Assembly: GCF_963583255.1 (NCBI RefSeq)
Contig: NC_084816.1
Location: 17,905,100 to 17,969,099 of the forward strand
Direction: 5' to 3'
Source: Pyrus communis
Lineage: Eukaryota; Streptophyta; Magnoliopsida; Rosales; Rosaceae
DNA length: 64,000 bases
The position numbers and the translations under genes are program-made. Below are positions 13,804 to 25,118 of this stretch, piece after piece. Positions within the stretch are counted from its first letter, which is position 1; every line of letters begins with the position of its first letter. The notes under the pieces were generated by a model. That model was given only the letters and a program-made list of their open reading frames with translations, did no database searches and was not told where the DNA came from.

Positions 13804-13815
13804 GCTCTGATACCA
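13804..13815 (-). other. Primer binding site (initiator tRNA-Met)
   Basis: The minus strand reads TGGTATCAGAGC three bases after the end of the LTR. This is the standard initiator-Met primer site of plant LTR retrotransposons and it fixes the orientation of the element. Confidence 0.9.
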
Positions 13816-13818
13816 AAC

Positions 13819-16320
13819 TGACACACCCCGACCCGGAATGTCCACCTAGGCTCCGAATCTAGCTGTGATGGCTGACACCAGGAGGGTGACGAAGCCATAA
13901 AGTGTAGTGATGTGGAAATGTGGGTAAATTTCAACCTAAAGGTGCCTAAATGTAAGAGTGTGCTTGTGAGCGGGAATGAACCTAATTTACACGTGATGTC
14001 AAAGTATAAGTAAAGTACATTAAAGTAGGATGAGAATTATACCATCAGTAGTATTCCCACAACAACATTTTGCCAGAAATCCTCGTTGACATGAAAGCTC
14101 TGCCATTAATACCTGGAGGGGCGAAAAACAAGGGTAAGTGGGCCTAAAAATAAAGTTTTCTAAAAACCTTTTTGAAAACATTATAACCCCTCACCGTAAA
14201 ACAAGTATAGTTTCCAAAATATACATACTACATATAGTCTGAAAATACTTACCATAGCCTGCAATATCTCAAGAATTTAATGCGTCACAAAATTTGTAAA
14301 TAGGCATATAACTTCAGTAATCACAATATCTCACAAAAATAAACATATCACATCGAGTGCTCATCGACATATGCTAACACACAAGTTCATGCAGAGGTAT
14401 TCTAACATGAACATGACTGGATGTAATAATGATTTACACTCTAGTACTACAATCACGTGAAGATTGGAACTATGCGCATCACATACGAGTTCTAATTACC
14501 TCTAGCAACCTAGGACATGACTGGCACCTACAATGGATCCAAAGTGAGCGTATGGTGCGATGTGAACATACACATGAAAGACTAGCCCTGACCCGAGCAA
14601 GTACTAACACCAGTGCAGCACACGATGAGCAGATAATGCAAGTATGATCATGCAATGGTAAATCAATAATTCGATAATTCAAAAACCTTAGTCAATGAAA
14701 TACTATTCATAACCGTAAATACTATTAAAGAATCCCTTCTAATACGCATACTTGTGCATCCCATATGACGTAGTATAATTGCATGAAGTTCATCAACACT
14801 GTAATTTTATACACGTTACCCTAATCTAGGTGTAACGTAGAAAATTCTTTTTCAAGTATATTAATGGAAACTAACAAAAAAGAAAAAAGAAAAAAAAAAT
14901 ATATATATATATAAAAGACCCACTCATAGATCATGTTATTGGGTTGAACCTGCCTAGCGGGCATCAAAGATCCTTACAATGAGTTTCACCTAGAAATGAA
15001 ACCATTTATGTAAATATGACGTACTAACGTAATTATGCGTTTTTGTACAAAGTACAACTAATAAAAGAAATATTTTAAAATGGTCAAATTTGGGAAAACA
15101 GATGACGGATTCGGATTCGGCACGTTAAGAAACCTAAGGAGGGACCTCGAGTTCCTCCACCCGCCACCGCACTCGCCACTCACAATGGCTCCCTTACGCG
15201 CGTCTGCGAGTACAACAGTACTTGCCTTCCTCGAGAAGGCTTGCGTTTTGCAGGTTTTTGGTCCAACATCAGGAGCTCCAAATGAACTCAAATCTCAGTC
15301 ATTTTCAGTGATTTAAAAACCAGAGTAAAGCTAGGAATGCGAGGAATCATTTTATACCTATTGGGAGACCAATTGTGGTCAGATGACCATGGCTTTGCTT
15401 TTCCAGAAAACTAGGGAAAGCCTCCAATTCATCCTTATAGTCTCCAAACCCTACCAAAACAAGTGCAAAACCCTAAGATCTTCCACAAACATTAAAAAGG
15501 AATAGAAAAAGAGTGTTCTTGAGGCCTACCTTGGTTGGAATCGATGAGAACTCGTCGGAGAATATGATGAACAGTGGTAATGGCCACTGTGCAGTGCAAG
15601 CTCCATGTCTAGGTTTGATGTTCACAATCGGAGCTTAACAAAGATGGGGAATAATAAGGTGTGGTGGGGGTTTAATGGTTTGGCTTGCTGGAGCCAGTGA
15701 GTGATGGTGGTGCAGTACACGACTACACTAGTTTTCACAGAAGGCGAGAGAGTTTGAGATGGGGAAGAGTAGAGCAATGAAAGAGAAGGAAAACATGGTG
15801 AAGGTGCCGGCTCGCCGTCGTGATGAGTGGTGGCTCGCCTCACTACCAATCAATGTTGCAGGCAGAGGAGAGAGCTAAGGGAGAAAGAGGAGTTAGGAAA
15901 GGAGAGAGAGCTAAGAAGGTTAAAGAGAAAGAGGTGAGTTGGCAGCCAGAGAGTGGAGGAAATGAGGTGAGGGAGAGTTGAAAAAAAAAATGAGATAGTC
16001 CCGAGAGATAAGGGACACTAGAGAGAGGTGGAGGAATTGGGTGTGGGCCCCACGTGGTACATAGCCCAAGGCCAAAAGACAAAATCAAATTATCTCTCGA
16101 AAACGTGAAATTACTAAAACGCCCATCACGCTCCATAGTTTGTAAAATCTTCATCGTATGTGTTTGTACCATCAAGTACTTCGAGAATACGGTAAAATAG
16201 TAGCTCATACATGTCGCAAAAAGACAGTCAACAAAAGTCAACAATCTCTCCTCTAGGAGCATTATCGTCAATTCACTCTTTTAAAATTAATAAAATCGTA
16301 AAATTAAGGACGGATTGTCA
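13819..16320 (-). repeat. Complete 5' LTR of the gypsy element (2,502 bp)
   Basis: The plus strand starts tgacacacccc and ends ggattgtca, giving TGACA/TGTCA termini. Small ATG frames inside it on either strand (for example 15080-15316) are not conserved between the two LTR copies and are not genes. Transcription of the element would start in this LTR on the minus strand. Confidence 0.85.
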
Positions 16321-16859
16321 CATGAAACCAATGGGTACATTTAATCATGATTGATGAGTATTCAAATGTGCAGATTTTGTAGGTAAAGGGTACAATATTG
16401 TTTTCCTTATGGGTCCATTTCCTTAACTACTCTTATTTATATGGGTACATTATAAAAAATTTGGTACTTTCTAAAAAAAAGCAATAATAGAATTATCATG
16501 AATTTAGATGAAGATAAGAATTTTGTATTTCTATGATTACATTGAATTCTGGCAATTAATTATGATAACTGACGAAGAAATTAATTACCTTGATAAGAAT
16601 ACATTTTTTAATTTAAGAACAAAGAAGGTGACATAGAAATCTATTAATACTAATAATATTGCAGTTCCAGACAATGATATTAGTGGATAGGAACGGCATT
16701 CAAAGTCTACCAAAAGCAAAACCAATTGGGGTAAGAAAATTCTCTCATTCCCCTTAAAAGAAATATAATTAAAACAAGATAGAAGACTAGATTTTTTTCC
16801 ATCAAAATAAAAAGCTACGTTTTAGGGTGCTATATTCAATTTTTTCTACCAAAACAGCC
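16321..16859. other. Upstream region of the polygalacturonase gene
   Basis: It is AT-rich and lies between the gypsy LTR and the polygalacturonase TATA box. No gene or clear repeat is seen. With the LTR starting only about 620 bp upstream of the start codon, regulatory sequence to the left has probably been displaced. Confidence 0.5.
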
Positions 16860-16866
16860 TATAAAA
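16860..16866 (+). promoter_or_regulatory. TATA box of the polygalacturonase gene
   Basis: TATAAAA lies 75 bp upstream of the ATG at 16941, a normal TATA-to-ATG distance for a gene with a short 5' leader. Confidence 0.55.
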
Positions 16867-16940
16867 ACAACTGCAATAAGGCAGACATATGATTGAAGAA
16901 GATCAGTAGCAAATTTTTTTTTTAAAAAAAAAACGATAAA

Positions 16941-18275
16941 ATGGGCTCCAGCTTGGTTGTTCTATTTGTTTGCTTAGTGTTTTTGCTAGTGTCACTTTCC
17001 AGAGTTCTAGCTCAGCAAAAAATTTTCGATGTGACAAAATACGGTGGCGTTGGTGATGGAATAACTGATAATGTCAAGGTAATTTTTATCTTAATTTAAG
17101 ATAATTATAAGTTTTCATTTAACACTTTGATTTAATAATATTTGTTTTCATTCGTAAGGAAGATGTCTAAGATTCGACTCCTGTAAAATTCTATATAATT
17201 AGCTAGATTATTATTATATTTACTAAACACTAAACTCTAATAATATTATTCTTTATTTGTAAGTAAGATGTTTGCCACTTAGATTCTATATAATTAGCTA
17301 CATTCTTACCCCTTTTTGTTTATCTCTAGGCTTTCACCGATGCATGGACTGTAGCTTGCCAAAATAATGGGGGTGGTGTGGTCTTATTCCCACCCGGAGT
17401 ATACTTGCTGAGCCCGTTGGTTTTGAACGGTAAATGCAAAGGACCAATCGGAGTTCAGATAGAGGGGACTCTACTGGCGCGGGTGGAGAAGGAATATTCG
17501 GTTGATATTGACCATTGGATCACCTTCAAATATGTTGACAACTTCGTAATCAACGGTGGTGGTTCGTTGAATGGGCAAGGACCTTCTGCTTGGCCCTATA
17601 ACGACTGCAAGAAAAATCCACATTGCAAACGACTTCCCTGTGTAAGTTCTTGCATCAATTACTTGCTTAGTTTGTTCGTATATATTATGGGCTTGCATGG
17701 GCAGTGGTGGAGCCATTGTATAACAATGGGGTCATGATAAGTAGGTGTAAAATTAAGTATATTTTTGTTTATAGTTTGTCCACATAGTAATATCATATTT
17801 TTGGTTTATATGTAAAGCGCTAAGAAAAAGTAAAAGAAACATCAAGCACCACACATGACAATAAGCCACGAATCAAGAAGTCAATACATCCAGGAAATAT
17901 GTAGTCAAGGACAGAAGTGGAAATTAGAACACGAGTTTTTTTTGGTCAATTAATAAGAATTTGAGTTAAGCACATTGTAAGGGACAGAGGAAATCTGAGA
18001 GCAACTCCACCCCTAAAAACTTTGCGCCAGCACCCAGCCCATTTATCCACTTAATTGAACAGTAATAGACCCAATAAACAGTAATAGGCCAAGAGCATCT
18101 CCACTCCTAAAACTTAATAGCCTAGTCAATTTTAATAAAATATTATTATTTTTTTATTATAAAATAATAATTTAATTTATTAAAATATTATCAATTTTAT
18201 TAAACCCCAATCCATCACTCCCACTCCCCCTCAAAACCTCACCATGTCGCGCCGCTCCTGGAACCTCCCTCTGCA

Positions 18276-18321
<46 letters not shown>

Positions 18322-20444
18322 CCCCCATTCGAATTTAAGGAGCTCTTCCGGTCTTCCCCACAGAAAAATGAAACACTGCAACAGCAGTAAGGTTCCTCGG
18401 CCCACCTTTTCCATCCTCAGCTGGTTTTTCCCGGAAAATCAACCAAACAGCCAACAAATCTCACAAAAACCACTTTTTCCTCATGGGTTCTATTGGAAGG
18501 TGGCCTTTTTCTATCCAAATTTTCAGAAAATTAATTTCTTGAGCTTGGTATTGCAAATTGTGATATGGGTTTTTCTTGGTTTGCTGGGTTGCTTTCTGGG
18601 TTTGTTTATCGTTGTTCTGTCGGAATCGGAGATTGTCACGGTTGGCCCGGCTGATGTCAGATAGCCCGGCATCTGGGTCTGTCGATTTTGAGCCGGTCTC
18701 TTGCCTGGCTTAGGCTGAGTGCCAGCCTATCTGCTGGGTTGGAGGGGAAAGCCTGGGTGTCGGGCCATTTTTTTGGCTGGGTGGCGGCCTATCAGTGCCC
18801 CGGTGGAACTGCTCTGAATTAAGAAGAAGATGCAACACAAAAGAAGAAGATAGAGGAAAGAAAGAAGAAAATTGAAGCAACATCAGCAGAGGAGATCATT
18901 GAGAAACAAAATGCTAATCTACAAACCATTTCTTTCCCAAACCAGTAGGGGTCAAGACAAAAAAACAAGAGGGAAAACTTTGGGTTATCGGGGTCAAGTG
19001 AGTTCAATGACCCCAGTGTGGCTCCACTAGTGTGCATGGGCAATGTGAACCTCATGCACGTCCCATACAGACTTAGTTGATCATTTTATGGTTTTCTAAT
19101 ACAAGATTGATGGAAGTATGTATTAGTATACTAAAATACGATAACATCGTGTGATCATTAATCAGTTCACCAAATATAATCTGAAAATTATTATGCGATA
19201 CTAAAATGCCATAACATCTCATAATCATTAATTAGTTCACGCGTAATAAGAACATAAATAAGAGAGTTGATATTTTCGCTTTTTAGGATATAGTCTCAGA
19301 TTATGAATAAATATTTATTTATGTCATAACATATGGATATATTATACTTGCGTATAATAACCAAACTCTAATGACCTACATTCCTCATCATGAAGGGTTC
19401 ATAAACGTTGTTAGAAAATTTGAGCTTCTTACCATTACTCCTAATGCTGATTGTTAATGCTTGTGGTTCCCCTTTTATTCCAGAGTTTGAGATTGGATTA
19501 CGTCACAAATGCAAGGATAGATCACATAACGTCGATCAACAGCAAGAACCTCCACATCGGCCTTTTCGCAAGCCACGACATAACAATTAGCAGCATCAAC
19601 ATATCAGCCCCCGCTAACAGCCCCAACACCGACGGAATCCACCTCGGTTTGTCACAAAACATCCAAATCTTGGACGCAGCGATCGCCACCGGCGATGACT
19701 GTATAAGCTTCAGCACTGGAACAAACAACGTCAACATCAGCGGCGTTCACTGCGGTCCAGGCCACGGAATAAGCATCGGAAGCCTTGGCAAGATAGTTGG
19801 TGACAATGTTTCTTTTGTGGACATAAGAAACTGCACCTTCTTTGGTACTCAAAATGGAGTGAGGATCAAAACATGGGCTCCCTCTGAACCAGGCCTTGTG
19901 TCACATATTACCTTCGAGCAAATTCAAGTCGATCAGGTCAAAAACCCCGTCATCATCGATCAACAATATTGCCCTTCTCGTATTTGCGATCCAGAGGTAC
20001 GTAATCGCTAATAAGTACTTATGTACCACTGAATAGAAAGTTAATATGATGCTATTGTAAGGTGGGCACAAATGAGTAATTTGCCGCTGTATTAACTTAC
20101 CGATTTGTTACTGCTTTAGCGCTACTGTATAATGTGATTCGTGTATAAATGTAGCCCTATACCATGATTATACGTATCGCTTTCGATGTGTGCAGGTCTA
20201 CTCCCGAGTTCAAATCGAAGAAGTTCGGTTCAGTAACATTTGGGGTACTTCAATCACCCAAAATGTAGTTAATCTTAAATGTAGCAAAGCTACACCCTGT
20301 CAGAAGATTGGGTTGAATGACATCAACCTAACTTACAGCGGTCGTGAGGGACCGGCTCAATCAACATGTTCAAACGCAGATGTCAGAATTTCTGGCCGGC
20401 AAAATCCCCCCGCTTGCACAGGCAAAGATAAAGCTTTAGGATGA
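16941..20444 (+). CDS. Polygalacturonase (GH28), probably exo-type
   Basis: Exons are 16941-17078, 17330-17641, 19484-19996 and 20196-20444, all with GT-AG borders and intact frame, giving 403 residues. The first ~24 residues form a signal peptide (hydrophobic core VVLFVCLVFLLVSL, then VLAQQ), so the enzyme enters the secretory route to the cell wall. There it would hydrolyse alpha-1,4 bonds between galacturonic acid units in pectin. All four GH28 motifs are present: NTD at 198-200, GDDC with the catalytic Asp pair at 221-222, GHG at 243-245 and RIK at 277-279. The wording CGPGHGISIGSLGK and NPVIIDQQYC is that of plant exopolygalacturonases (pollen-type clade), which is my basis for exo rather than endo action. 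Intron 2 is swollen to 1,842 bp by a hAT insertion that would be spliced out. The protein looks functional. Confidence 0.93.
17999..18814. mobile_element. Element nested inside the hAT insertion
   Basis: The left end GAGCAACTCCACC and the reverse complement of the right end GAGCAGTTCCACC are inverted repeats, flanked by a 3-bp TGA on both sides. Plant elements with GAGCA-C-TCCA ends are usually Harbinger/Tourist-like MITEs, whose duplication is normally TWA. A TGA duplication is a near fit, so the family is uncertain. A second word gagcatctccactcct at about 18094 suggests an internal repeat or a further nested copy. Confidence 0.5.
18279..18316. repeat. (TC)n microsatellite
   Basis: About 19 uninterrupted TC/CT units lie inside the nested element in polygalacturonase intron 2. 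Confidence 0.95.
19127..19240. repeat. Diverged tandem duplication in polygalacturonase intron 2
   Basis: The segment atactaaaatacgataacat at 19127 recurs at about 19198 as atactaaaatgccataacat, and both are followed by atcattaat-agttcac. The period is roughly 70 bp with several substitutions, which makes it an old duplication in the original intron. Confidence 0.6.
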
Positions 20445-21727
20445 ACAATGCAGTTTTTCTGTATGCAAGTCTATGTACTTCTTTGTTGCATCCATTTGGT
20501 GGAAATGTGAGCCAGTGAAATTGCACCAATATGTTAACTTTCAAATTCTGATTATGATTCCATACTGTAAACTGCAAGTGGCCCTTAACCACAATGGTGG
20601 AAAAGTGTTGAGCTATTACATGACGACGTGGATTTGAACCCTGTCGGTAGCTAATCTAACATCTAATCTAACAAAATATATCTTTTGACCAAAAAAATAA
20701 AATAAAAAACCCATAAACCCTAGGCCTCGTTTGGTGTCTAGAAGAGATTTGGATTGGATACTAAACTATAGATTTGATGAATGTTAAATAAGAAAAAAAG
20801 GAATGTCAACTTGTATATCTTGTCCAAGTTAAAAGTAAAAGATGGACTTAGTCATACAGAAAACTTATCCCTCTGGTACCATTTTTGTGGAAATTAAACG
20901 ATAGAAATTTCCTGCCTGATTATCCACCTTCTAGGCTTCTCCCGAAGATGAAACGGAATCCACCTTCTGAACAAAATATGTCATTCAAGATTCATTAAAT
21001 TAGCAAGTTATCAATCCAAGGTAATTCCAAACACCAAACGAGGCCTAAGTTCTTAATATACCCAAAGTAACATAGTCGAAATTGCACAAAACTGACGGAA
21101 CATATAAATTAAAACCACATAATAACCATTTGTATAACCTCGACGTGGGTGTTTCAAGTTTAACTAATAAAGAAAGTGATTTCCACGCACTCCTTTTTTC
21201 TCTTCATGCACACCCATTTTCATTTCTAGTCTTTGAACTCGATAAATCAAAGGAGAGTTTGGGCTTCTGTAACAAAATTAATACAAACATGGTGTGCAAA
21301 CAAAGAAAATGGGTGTGCGGGAAATCATTTCCCTTCACCTAAAACTAATGACTAATGTAAACCAAAAGGCTTTCTGGACAAAATTAATAGCACATGAACG
21401 TTTTTCTTTACATAACTAGGAAACCACGTGGACCATTTGTGGTTTTCTTAAACTCTTAATTAGGCTTTGTTTCTTCTTTAAACTCGTCAACTTCTGAAAG
21501 TAGGGAGATATGGAAGTAGCGCCACATGCTCGGTAAGAATGACTTTATAACAACTATAAGAAAGATTTTATGGTACATAATTTGATTACATTCTTACCGG
21601 TATAGAAAGTAATAACAGTCACAAGCTGCATATGAAATGACAAGCAGAGTGACAATTAATGAGTGTTTACCAGGATCCATAAACATGTAGAAAAACATGA
21701 ACGCATCAAGGCAGGGGTTGGAAGATA
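20445..21727. other. Convergent intergenic region with one MITE
   Basis: It lies between the 3' ends of the polygalacturonase and PLP homeostasis genes and must hold both 3' UTRs. Apart from the MITE at 20723-21045 I see no coding sequence. The frame at 21082-21342 has no recognisable motif. Confidence 0.6.
20723..21045. mobile_element. MITE with GGCCTCGTTTGGTGT inverted ends
   Basis: GGCCTCGTTTGGTGT at the left is perfectly inverted at the right (ACACCAAACGAGGCC), and TA flanks both sides. The 323-bp size, perfect inverted repeat and lack of coding sequence define a MITE. The TA flank would suit a Tc1/mariner-like origin, but a 3-bp duplication that has mutated cannot be excluded, so the superfamily is left open. 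Confidence 0.75.
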
Positions 21728-24470
21728 CTAATCTGTTTGCTTCTTTGGGTACTCCCTAGGGCCAAATATGGTGGATCCGATTCTGACATTGGTGCTGCCC
21801 ATTTCAATCTGCAAGGATTGAGAATGCTAACGGTTATGAGCAAAAACTCTGCATAATGTCTTGCTCATTTAAGGTTTAAGAATTGCAGCAGAGCCTTTAA
21901 TGAACATATGAGAAAGGGAAAATGCATGTCTTAGATGTTTTGGACCACCGTTTGGAAAATACAAGTTGCTGTTTCTATGAAGTTTAACAGTACAGGGCAT
22001 TTCATACCGCTTGCTCAAAGTCACCAGACATGCCCATTGACAGCTCACAGTGCTCCTCTGCCATAGCAAGTGCCTTGCAGACCTCAGTTCTACACTTTGA
22101 TAGCATCTACAGAATTACAAGATAACAAATTAATCGACAACAAAAAACACGAGAACACAAGAAATATCAAAAATAAAAAGTAGATAAATGAAACTAATCA
22201 GTAATGGAACTTTCTAACATTAAATGGATATTTTATTGGTCCTTGTAGCCAAGGTGATACCATTGACCATGTGAAACCAGTACCTCTCTCCTTTAACAAG
22301 CAAAGGTCTCAAGTCCAACAACAATGAGGACTTGGATATGAGAGGGAAAAGGTGTCCTCTATATTGCTTAGTCTACACTTTACCATTTCTACCAAGAGAA
22401 AGCAACCTTATACGGGTATGAAATGATTTAATTCTGTTTTAGCTTTTAAGTATATATCAATGGAATTAAAAATATAAGGAAAGAATGAATTTGAAGCACG
22501 TGAACTTTGTTTGTGATACAGAACCTAATTTGAATGCTCTGAGAAAAAAGAGCTAAAGAATGCCTTTGTAAGCAGTTTCCATGCAGCCCACTATGCAAGT
22601 ACAAAGATTACCCTGAAGTTTTCTGGAGTGGATGTATAGTTCGGCATCCCTATGGTCATTAAGCCAGAAAACTGTAGATTTGGGCACTGAAACTTGACGT
22701 GTTTTGCAAGTTCAACACAACCAGAAGGATGAATTCCAGATTTCGCTGCAAAAAATATTGGAAAAAAACACGACGTAGGTGAGGTGGGGAAAATTTGAAT
22801 TTAACCCAGCATTACTGGCAATAGAAATTCAATTCAGTAGCTAGAGAGAGCATGATCTTTCTTTTTGCAAGTGACCAACTATAGAAATATCATGACTGCA
22901 GATGGTTTTGGTGGCTGCCTTACAAGCAGCTGCGTAAAAATTAAATTATTGAAGACCAGGCTAAGTGTCTTCCAGGTTCCGATTGGTATAGGACATGTAA
23001 GAAATCGAGACATGCGATGATATAATTGCTAAACTTATGTAGTCGTCTCTTGCAATGAAATATCATGTGTCGCATTTATCTTAGACTAGGAACCAAAAAA
23101 TCAGAGAGAGTTGTAGGCTTTTATGCAGCTAAAAGGGGGAGCAGGGGCTAAGATTCAAGCAACGTTCGATGCCTCTGATTTATATTAATGCTCAACCAAA
23201 CAACATGACTGATTAGTGCAGGAATGAATGATGATTTTGAATCACTCACATTCTTCTCCACTGGTATTTACTTGGACCAAAACCTTTAAAGGATTTCTTC
23301 CAAGGTTTGACACCGCTCGATCAAGATGATTTGCAATCTGCGGATTATAAAGACACATTATCATTGTGAGTTGTAACACAAGCATAGCATCTCTGGAATG
23401 ACTAATCAACCAAAAGATAGTAAGGTTTCATGACATTTTTAGCAATTTGGTTATTAGTTAACACAAGTATATGAATTTCCTTAAAAAAAAAAAAAAAAAA
23501 CTGCAGCTCGGATCAATTACCTTCAGAAAATAAAACATACACTGGACTTGTCTTTACCTTCTCATTGTCTACACCTTCAACCAAGGCCAAATTCGGGACT
23601 CCAGCTGCATGCAGTTAATGTAAATACAATCACATCCTCAAACAGCTAGATTAGTCACAAACATTCCTCAAAACAATACACAACGGATTTGAAATTAAAA
23701 TGCAATATCTGAATTTGTAATGACATGATCAAATGAGTGACCAAAACCGTTCATTTCTTATTTTCGCTGGTATAACTCAACGAGTCATTTGAAAGTTAAG
23801 CTTTAATATATTTTAATATCCGAAAGGAACCAAAAAAATTCAATCACAATATTCAAAGTAAGTCAGACAGCCAACTCTCAAAGTTTGAAGATATACGAAA
23901 TTCGAAATACCAGCAAAGGTAAACAAAGGAATTAGGGTTCATTCGTAACAGCTGCAGATTTTGAAAAACATTGTAAGAAAATGCTTTAAGAAAAGCAGGA
24001 CATCATAGCTTTTTTCGAATTATCAAAAGTTGGGTTCTTTGCAAATTACCAAAAAATCGAAAGCAAAAACAAAATCATACCCAGAAGCAATTTAGCCTTG
24101 TTGGTCTGCAAATGCCCAACGAAATGCCACTCTATGTCATCAGGAAGCTGCAGACACACACACGTTCATAACAGTTAAACGCCGCCGCCGTTTGAACTTC
24201 GGATAGTTGCAGAGAGTAAATCAGATCTACAGAGAGAGAAAAACTCACCTGAGGAGCTTTTTCGAGGATTTCCTGGACGTAATTCTCGCCAAAACAGCGG
24301 TGGCCGAAGTTGTACACTTGGCGGATGAGAGAAACGGGCTTGGTCTTCGACACCGCAACCACCCTCACCAGAGCCGGATCCCGACCCGACCGCTCCGCAG
24401 CCTGCCGGACCCGGAGCATGACTGACCGGAGCGCCGAGACTCCGGCGTTTTCGACAGCGGAAGCAGCCAT
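21728..24470 (-). CDS. Pyridoxal-phosphate homeostasis protein, YggS/PROSC (PLPBP) family
   Basis: Seven exons on the minus strand are 24249-24470, 24081-24147, 23558-23604, 23250-23337, 22612-22745, 22008-22106 and 21728-21808. All have GT-AG borders, and the frame closes to 245 residues, the normal size for the family. The alanine-racemase-type barrel fold is marked by [10 protein letters not shown] near residues 37-46, where Lys42 should form the Schiff base with [11 protein letters not shown] (60-67), [11 protein letters not shown] and the C-terminal [11 protein letters not shown] with VRIGSTIFG follow. Known members bind PLP without a catalysed reaction and buffer free PLP and amino-acid pools; the plant role is less clear. 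No transit peptide is obvious, so a cytosolic location is inferred. Intron phases are mixed, as expected for an old plant gene. Confidence 0.93.
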
Positions 24471-24638
24471 GCCGAGGGTGTTTCGAAATCTGGACCGTTA
24501 AGCTGTGAACAGAAGAAGTGTCAAGATGTGCGGTGGTGGTGGTGAAATATGAAGATGATAAGCCAGAACATTTGGGTTTTGTTCTTGCCGCACCTCAATT
24601 GTGGTCTCTATGCACCGAGGAATTTGACAAAAATACCC

Positions 24639-24977
24639 TTTTGGTGGACATGTTTCACTCTCTACATTTGACGGGATTCACCTCCAAAAGATGTAAAAAG
24701 GTAAGACAATTTAAAAAACTAGCCAAAATTTGCATCATCAATAGAATTTTAATCAACTATTATAACTTTTCAGAGTTATAACCAAAACAATACATTAAAC
24801 TACTATATTTTTGGTGGACATGTTTCACTCTCTACATTTGACGGGATTCACCTCCAAAAGATGTAAAAAGGTAAGACAATTTAAAAAACTAGCCAAAATT
24901 TGCATCATCAATAGAATTTTAATCAACCATTATAACTTTTCAGAGTTATAACCAAAACAATACATTAAACTACTATA
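24639..24977. repeat. Recent 170-bp tandem duplication upstream of the PLPBP gene
   Basis: 24639-24807 and 24809-24977 are identical except for one substitution that I can see (aatcaactatt versus aatcaaccatt), with a period of 170 bp. It lies 170-510 bp upstream of the minus-strand ATG at 24470, so it could duplicate promoter sequence. No known element ends are present at the borders. Confidence 0.9.
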
Positions 24978-25118
24978 ACATTCTTTCTTAACTAATATAA
25001 TTACAAAATTATATCTTCTGCTTTGTGCAGTCTTTCTCTTCCGATAATTTATGTTAGCCCTCTTCTCTGAGAACTCTTTTTCAATTTTTTCTCTTAAGTA
25101 CAACGCCTACCCAGCTAC

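Larger units (their letters stand above)
7862..16320 (-). mobile_element. Decayed Ty3/gypsy LTR retrotransposon
   Basis: Two long direct repeats (7862-9584 and 14622-16320) flank an internal region that reads gypsy RT and RNase H on the minus strand. A primer binding site matching the 3' end of initiator tRNA-Met lies at 13804-13815 on the minus strand. The upstream LTR is therefore 13819-16320 and the downstream LTR is the truncated copy at 7862-9584. The complete LTR starts TGACA and ends TGTCA, a perfect short inverted terminus. The truncated copy lacks about 800 bp at its distal end, so no target duplication can be compared. The RNase H wording suggests the chromovirus side of gypsy; the clade is an inference. 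Confidence 0.85.
17702..19032. mobile_element. Non-autonomous hAT-type element in polygalacturonase intron 2
   Basis: The left end CAGTGGTGGAGCCA and the reverse complement of the right end (CACTAGTGGAGCCA) form a 14-bp terminal inverted repeat. A perfect 8-bp duplication TGCATGGG flanks it (17694-17701 and 19033-19040), which is diagnostic of hAT-superfamily insertion. Removing it leaves an intron of about 0.5 kb. There is no transposase reading frame inside. Confidence 0.85.

Noticed and set aside
15080..15316. 78-codon plus-strand frame in the gypsy LTR
   Set aside because: The homologous LTR copy at 8320-8590 does not keep the frame, and no domain is recognisable.
15843..16271. 142-codon minus-strand frame in the gypsy LTR
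   Set aside because: It lies wholly within LTR sequence; the partner LTR gives only shorter shifted frames (9085-9372). It is probably chance.
24207..24501. Plus-strand frames over PLPBP exon 1
   Set aside because: They are antisense to a clearly conserved exon.
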